From Ktedonobacteria bacterium (lineage in GTDB: Bacteria; Chloroflexota; Ktedonobacteria; Ktedonobacterales; JACDGC01), in the NCBI GenBank assembly GCA_027459705.1, contig DAIDHM010000118.1, forward strand, positions 1 through 64,000: a stretch of 64,000 bases of DNA, given 5' to 3'. Made by a program: the position numbers and the translations under genes. The notes under the pieces are model-generated. The model was given only the letters and a program-made list of their open reading frames with translations. It was not told the DNA's origin and did not search any database. Shown here in pieces: positions 60,097 to 64,000 of this stretch. Numbering within the stretch: the stretch's first letter is position 1; each line of letters opens with the position of its first letter.

Positions 60097-61539
60097 TCAC
60101 ATTCGATTCAGCATGACGGAAATATCGCCGCCCCGCAGGCAGCGCGCGCCTGGTTGTGGATTCTGCGAGATGACCACACCAGCCGGATAATTCGGAAACG
60201 CCACGGTTTCACCCATCACCAGCACGCGCAAGCCGTGGCTCTGCGCCAGGGCCATCGCTTCCGCTAGTGTGCATCCGCGCAGATCTGGGGTAGTGGCGAC
60301 CATCTCGCCCATCACCTCCTGAAACCAGGTGCGCAGGTCGTCTTTTCGCTGATTGGCCTGCTGAATGTCCCCGCGCTTTTTGAGCGCCGTCTGGCTGCGA
60401 TTGATGGCATCCCGGATCTGCTGGGGGTGAGGCACCATCGCCATGCGAATCCAGTCTTTATCGGGTGTGGCGCTGGATTTGACGATGACAGTACCATAGC
60501 CCACGAGCCGCGCCCAGACAGAGGTAACCTCCAGATCAACGACCTGGATCTTGGAGTACTCAATGGCGATATCTGTCTCGAAGAGCACAAAATATTTACG
60601 TTGCACATCAATGACACGGCGTGTCGTCAGGATGAAGACGTCATCCACGAAATCCAGATATGCCAGCAATCCCCAGATTACCCCCACTACGCTCAGGACT
60701 AACGTGAGCATCCCCAACGGCACGGCGAGCGAAGCGCTCAGCCAGATGCTCAGGATGGCGGCGACCAGGACCAGGAGCGCCCAGCGCTCGCGTACCAGGA
60801 GGGCCCACCAGTGCCGACTGATGACACCGAGTTGCTGTTCGCCTTGCTCCAGCGGAACGCGTGCCGCGCGGCTCAATGGCCACGCAAGGCTGACTTCCGC
60901 CGAGAGCGGCGTTGGCGCGGGCATCGGTTCTGGCGCGCCGAGCGTATCCAGGACGTGCTGAAGGCGCGGATCAGCAATCAGTGGCAATGTGGGGTGGCTG
61001 ACCTGGCGTGCGCGGTCGCGCGCCTCCTGGATCTGAACATCCACCTGACGCGGTGCGTAGATATCCCTGAAGATAATCCGCTGTCCCGCGGAGCCCGCGA
61101 TCTCGACAGACCCGAAGCCGAGCAACCAGTGCATAATCGAGGAGGTGATGACGCGGGTCGCCTGGATTTTGGGCAGGGGGATCTCTACGTCTTGCTGGGT
61201 GACGCCATGAAAACTCTGAATCACGCGCTGATCGGTAATGCTATAGAGCGTATTCCACCAATGATAGGCATCATCGACAACCCATCGCACCAACATCAGC
61301 AAGGTGATCGCCCCAGTCAATACCTCCGCGATACCCCAGAGAGCGCCTGGCACCATCGTATTGGCTTGGCCGATCAGGAGCGCGAACAGCAGCATGAGGC
61401 CGAGGACGATCGGCCAGGTGCCAACGAGCAGACGATAGGGGTGCTGGCGAGCCACCAGCACAACCTGCTCATCAGGTTGAGCACCGTGGAATGTGGCCTG
61501 CCAGGAAAACCATTGCGGTGATTGTGCGGCGCGCATCAT
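60097..61539 (-). CDS. Membrane protein with two bPH domains and a C-terminal PASTA domain
   Basis: A 480-residue protein. Two hydrophobic pairs (about 40-90 and 255-300) are each followed by a bacterial PH-like domain: WNTLYSITDQRVIQSFHGVT with VEIAGSAGQRIIFRDI, and YLDFVDDVFILTTRRVIDVQ with YSKIQVVDLEVTSVWARLVG. The tail (from TPDLRGCTLAEAMALAQSHG) is a PASTA domain ending NYPAGVVISQNPQPGARC. The YdbS/bPH_2 layout is common, but fusion to PASTA, which usually binds peptidoglycan on serine/threonine kinases or PBPs, is unusual, and the predicted topology puts PASTA on the same side as the second PH domain. Confidence 0.82.
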   Translation of the reverse strand: MMRAAQSPQWFSWQATFHGAQPDEQVVLVARQHPYRLLVGTWPIVLGLMLLFALLIGQANTMVPGALWGIAEVLTGAITLLMLVRWVVDDAYHWWNTLYSITDQRVIQSFHGVTQQDVEIPLPKIQATRVITSSIMHWLLGFGSVEIAGSAGQRIIFRDIYAPRQVDVQIQEARDRARQVSHPTLPLIADPRLQHVLDTLGAPEPMPAPTPLSAEVSLAWPLSRAARVPLEQGEQQLGVISRHWWALLVRERWALLVLVAAILSIWLSASLAVPLGMLTLVLSVVGVIWGLLAYLDFVDDVFILTTRRVIDVQRKYFVLFETDIAIEYSKIQVVDLEVTSVWARLVGYGTVIVKSSATPDKDWIRMAMVPHPQQIRDAINRSQTALKKRGDIQQANQRKDDLRTWFQEVMGEMVATTPDLRGCTLAEAMALAQSHGLRVLVMGETVAFPNYPAGVVISQNPQPGARCLRGGDISVMLNRM

Positions 61540-61584
61540 CCTTGCCCCCCTCACCCAAGGAAACGATCGGTTGGTCGCATGCGG

Positions 61585-62145
61585 CTACTTCTTGGGAGCG
61601 CTCGCGGCCTGGCGACGCATGACAATCGCGATGATAGCAATAACCATGCCCACCAGAATCAACGGCACGAGGCTCTGCTTTGTCAGATCCGCAGTCGGAA
61701 ATTGGATATGCAAGTCCGAGAGGTAGCCCTGGCTGAAGACGAAGAGGGCGATGAAGGTGCCATTGAGGGCGCCCAAAATGAACCCTGCTACATGTTCACC
61801 GAAATCTTTCGGCGGGGCTTTGCCGCCAAAATGATTGCCCATGTAATACGAGAGCGCGATCAGCGCCGTCAAGCCCGCCAACAGTAGCAAGTTTGCCCAG
61901 ATTCCGCTCAATACTTGATGGTTGATGTTGTCAGATGCCGATTGATTGCCGATCAGCGACATCGCGCCCGCGCCCAAACGCAAAGGGAGTTGTGAGAAAA
62001 ATTGTTGTCCGGCAAACGTGAAGAGCGCCAGAGTGAGCGAGATTCCCCCCAGGGTCCAGACTTCACGCGAGGGTCCACGCAGACTGCCGATGATGCCAAA
62101 CATACTGAAGAAGACTATAAGGGTCTGTGGCGATGAAATGGTCAT
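61585..62145 (-). CDS. CvpA-like membrane protein
   Basis: A 186-residue protein with four hydrophobic segments. MFGIIGSLRGPSREVWTLGG at the start and the later GFILGALNGTFIALFVFSQG block match the CvpA/colicin V production family, whose function is poorly understood (envelope or purF-linked). The C-terminus is basic. It lies 45 bases upstream of the bPH-PASTA gene on the same strand, so the two may form one transcript. Confidence 0.72.
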   Translation of the reverse strand: MTISSPQTLIVFFSMFGIIGSLRGPSREVWTLGGISLTLALFTFAGQQFFSQLPLRLGAGAMSLIGNQSASDNINHQVLSGIWANLLLLAGLTALIALSYYMGNHFGGKAPPKDFGEHVAGFILGALNGTFIALFVFSQGYLSDLHIQFPTADLTKQSLVPLILVGMVIAIIAIVMRRQAASAPKK

Positions 62146-62387
62146 TCCCCAACCTCCTTGTCACGCGCCGCGCCGCAAAGACGCGACCGGGACATCCTCC
62201 GTTCCCACGATCCGGGTGTGGCTCATCCAGATCTATCGACATCTCTACGCAATAAGTATACCGACCGGTGGTACTCTCGTCGGTTTCCTTGCGGTCCTGG
62301 ATACTTGCCATTACAGCATTTGGGCAATACAATAGCGCTGATGATGTTGAAAGACGCGCCACAAGCGTGTGCCACGGTGGGACGATA

Positions 62388-62873
62388 GTGAACGTGCTGG
62401 GGGATGTTGTCCGTGAACGCGTGCCAGCCCGTCTCATGGCGCTGGATGTTGGAGACGTGCGGATTGGGGTCGCCGTCTGTGATGCTTCACAGATTGCCGT
62501 GACAGCCCATAGCGTCATTGCGCGGCGACCTCAGGCGTCCGCGTTAGCACGAATTGTGCTTCTGGTAGCCACTGAAGAGATCGCTGGAGTCATCGTTGGC
62601 TTACCACTCAGTCTCAATGGTGAGTATTCTGATCAGACCCGCTCTGTCGCAGCATTCGTAGCAGTGCTGACGCCACTGCTCTCTGTGCCCATTCAGACCT
62701 GGGATGAGCGCTATACAACCGTAGAAGCGGAACGCATCCTGCGCGAGCAGAGAGTGCGCCGCGACCGCTGGCGAGCGCGCATCGATGCGATCGCGGCCGC
62801 GGTCATTTTGCAAGATTTTTTAGATGCCCACCGTCCACCGATCTTGATGGGTGAACAGCCAACCACGCTGTAG
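62388..62873 (+). CDS. ruvX: RuvX/YqgF-type Holliday junction resolvase or rRNA-processing nuclease
   Basis: A 161-residue protein from the GTG at 62388 with GGTGGGA just upstream; the family core begins at MALDVGDVRIGVAVCDASQI. GVIVGLPLSLNGEYSDQTRS and VPIQTWDERYTTVEAERILRE, then IDAIAAAVILQDFLDA, are the RNase H-fold motifs of YqgF. Escherichia coli YqgF processes 16S rRNA precursor; a resolvase role is also proposed. It is followed 42 bases later by mltG, the frequent ruvX-mltG order in many bacteria. Confidence 0.9.
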   Translation: MNVLGDVVRERVPARLMALDVGDVRIGVAVCDASQIAVTAHSVIARRPQASALARIVLLVATEEIAGVIVGLPLSLNGEYSDQTRSVAAFVAVLTPLLSVPIQTWDERYTTVEAERILREQRVRRDRWRARIDAIAAAVILQDFLDAHRPPILMGEQPTTL

Positions 62874-62915
62874 GTCTGGGCAGTCTGGCGATAGTTCAAG
62901 GAGCTGAGAAAACCT

Positions 62916-64000
62916 ATGGCAAGACCTCGTCCGGGCGATCCCCGCGCGTTCAGTGGTCGGCAGATGGGTGGTCCCCCCCCTTCAGGGGCGGCGAAGAAAT
63001 CCGCGCCGCGATCCCAATCGACCGTGATTATCCTGGGATGTATTCTCGCGCTGGTAGCGTTTTTGTTCGGCTATTTCGCCTTGACGATTCAGGCTGATAT
63101 CTCAAAGCCGCTCGCCGCACCCAACGCGCCTATGCGATCCTTTACCATTAATCAAGGCGATTCCTTTAAAGCGGTCACGGTGAATCTGGAAAATCAACAC
63201 TTCATTCGTAGTGCTCTGGTCTTTCAATATTATGTGAAACTCAAAAAGCTTACCCCAACCATCGATCCTGGGACCTACCAACTCTCGCCGAGCATGACGC
63301 TCTCGGGTATTCTCAATGTGCTCAATCAGGGTGTCTCACAACCGACAGCTTATATCACGATTGCCCCGGGAATGCGGGTGACCCAGTATCCGGACGCCAT
63401 TGTTGGGACAGCGGTCGATCAATTGGGGCCGAATGGCAAGTCGGTATCTCTGCCAAATTTCAGCGCCGCGGATTTTTTGAAATATGCCCGCGATGGCCAG
63501 ACCTTTACAGGGGAGAGCAATTACTGGTTCCTCCAGCCGTGGGATACGACCAAAGGCGCCTATGCCGCGCTGGAAGGTTACCTTTATCCCGATACCTATC
63601 AGATTTACCAAAACGCCACGGCGGTGGATATCATCAAGACCATGCTGGATGCTTTTGGGCGCGTGCTCTGTCCTGGGCCGAGCACCAATCCCAATGCGTA
63701 TATTTACGATAGTACGCAGTGTCAGCAAAACCAGACCATTATTGATTATAAATCCGCTCAGTTCGCCAACGCGAACGGCTCCGTCTCGGCGGTTCCAGGC
63801 GCGAGCGCGAAGATCGGGGTCTTCGATGCCCTGAAAGCCAGTGGGCTCACCCTGCAGCAGGCGCTCATCCTGGCATCGCTCTCTGAACGCGAGGCACGGA
63901 CTCCGTTGAACTTCGCGCTCGTAGATAGCGTCTACTACAACCGCCTCAAAAAACCGACGCAAGAGACGCAAGGGTTCCTGAACGCGGATCCCGCCTACCA
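62916..64000 (+). CDS. mltG: MltG endolytic transglycosylase (partial)
   Basis: 361 codons open to the window edge, with AAGGAGCTGAG upstream of the ATG. A Pro/Gly-rich cytoplasmic start (MARPRPGDPRAFSGRQMGGP) precedes one membrane helix (about 38-60). A LysM-like part (SFTINQGDSFKAVTVNLENQ) leads to the YceG domain with AALEGYLYPDTYQI and the catalytic Glu region ALILASLSEREAR. The family cuts nascent peptidoglycan strands at the membrane and sets glycan length. The end of the catalytic domain is beyond the window. Confidence 0.92.
   Translation, partial: MARPRPGDPRAFSGRQMGGPPPSGAAKKSAPRSQSTVIILGCILALVAFLFGYFALTIQADISKPLAAPNAPMRSFTINQGDSFKAVTVNLENQHFIRSALVFQYYVKLKKLTPTIDPGTYQLSPSMTLSGILNVLNQGVSQPTAYITIAPGMRVTQYPDAIVGTAVDQLGPNGKSVSLPNFSAADFLKYARDGQTFTGESNYWFLQPWDTTKGAYAALEGYLYPDTYQIYQNATAVDIIKTMLDAFGRVLCPGPSTNPNAYIYDSTQCQQNQTIIDYKSAQFANANGSVSAVPGASAKIGVFDALKASGLTLQQALILASLSEREARTPLNFALVDSVYYNRLKKPTQETQGFLNADPAY

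Overview
The window is about 64 kb of gene-dense bacterial chromosome, roughly 58-60 % G+C by eye. It has no rRNA, no recognisable tRNA, no transposase and no CRISPR array. The gene set is an rpmH-rnpA-yidD-yidC-jag block, a T-box controlled alaS, GTP-dependent pckG, a very large cyclase-ATPase-TPR regulator, two ECF sigma factors paired with zinc-finger anti-sigma factors carrying large extracytoplasmic domains, and a soluble globin-coupled sensor. This mixture suggests a Chloroflexota-type bacterium (Ktedonobacteria-like lineages are plausible). That assignment is an inference from gene content, not from a marker phylogeny.

Layout. 1-5.7 kb (minus strand): the 5' end of a secreted protein, then the ribosome/RNase P/membrane-insertion operon, read from a consensus promoter (TTGACA-17-TATAAT) through rpmH, rnpA, yidD, yidC, jag and a PfkB-type sugar kinase. 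5.9-19 kb (plus): cyclase-ATPase-TPR regulator, 6-phosphofructokinase, two MFS transporters, an O-antigen-ligase-like protein, a methyltransferase, and pckG behind a leader with overlapping perfect inverted repeats. 19-24 kb (minus): HAD phosphatase, a split chromate transporter pair and ECF/anti-sigma module 1. 24-28 kb (plus): purH, globin-coupled sensor and an M24 peptidase. 28-30.5 kb (minus): T-box-alaS, with alaS interrupted by an in-frame TAG. 30.7-38 kb: two small membrane proteins and a five-gene minus-strand operon (ABC ATPase, MFS, ABC-2 permease, two GNAT acetyltransferases) preceded by a possible Arg-rich leader peptide. 38-49 kb: a 1.1 kb stretch without a convincing gene, L,D-transpeptidase lipoprotein, haloacetate-dehalogenase-like hydrolase with a D-malate/tartrate dehydrogenase and an RNase Z-like protein, arginase, dUTPase-like protein, M20 peptidase, an unknown helical protein and a family-4 glycosyltransferase. 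49-64 kb: two cupredoxin-like lipoproteins, SbcD-like nuclease, histidine kinase, UDP-galactopyranose-mutase-like flavoprotein, ECF/anti-sigma module 2, a double bPH-PASTA membrane protein, CvpA-like protein, RuvX and the 5' part of mltG.

How the genes fit together. Central carbon switching is represented by pfkA and pckG. Envelope work is represented by yidC/yidD, the L,D-transpeptidase, mltG, the Wzy-like ligase, GT4 and the Glf-like protein. Signalling is represented by two sigma/anti-sigma modules, a histidine kinase, a cyclase-ATPase and an O2-sensor-like protein.

The most notable points are (i) an in-frame amber codon splitting the editing domain of a short alanyl-tRNA synthetase; (ii) an 18-bp dispersed palindromic element, GGCACCGGACCTTCCGGC and variants, found at eight loci in both orientations and translated in three different ways inside one protein; (iii) mutually exclusive perfect inverted repeats at the predicted pckG transcription start; and (iv) anti-sigma factor 1, whose outer domain has seven repeats consistent with a propeller.
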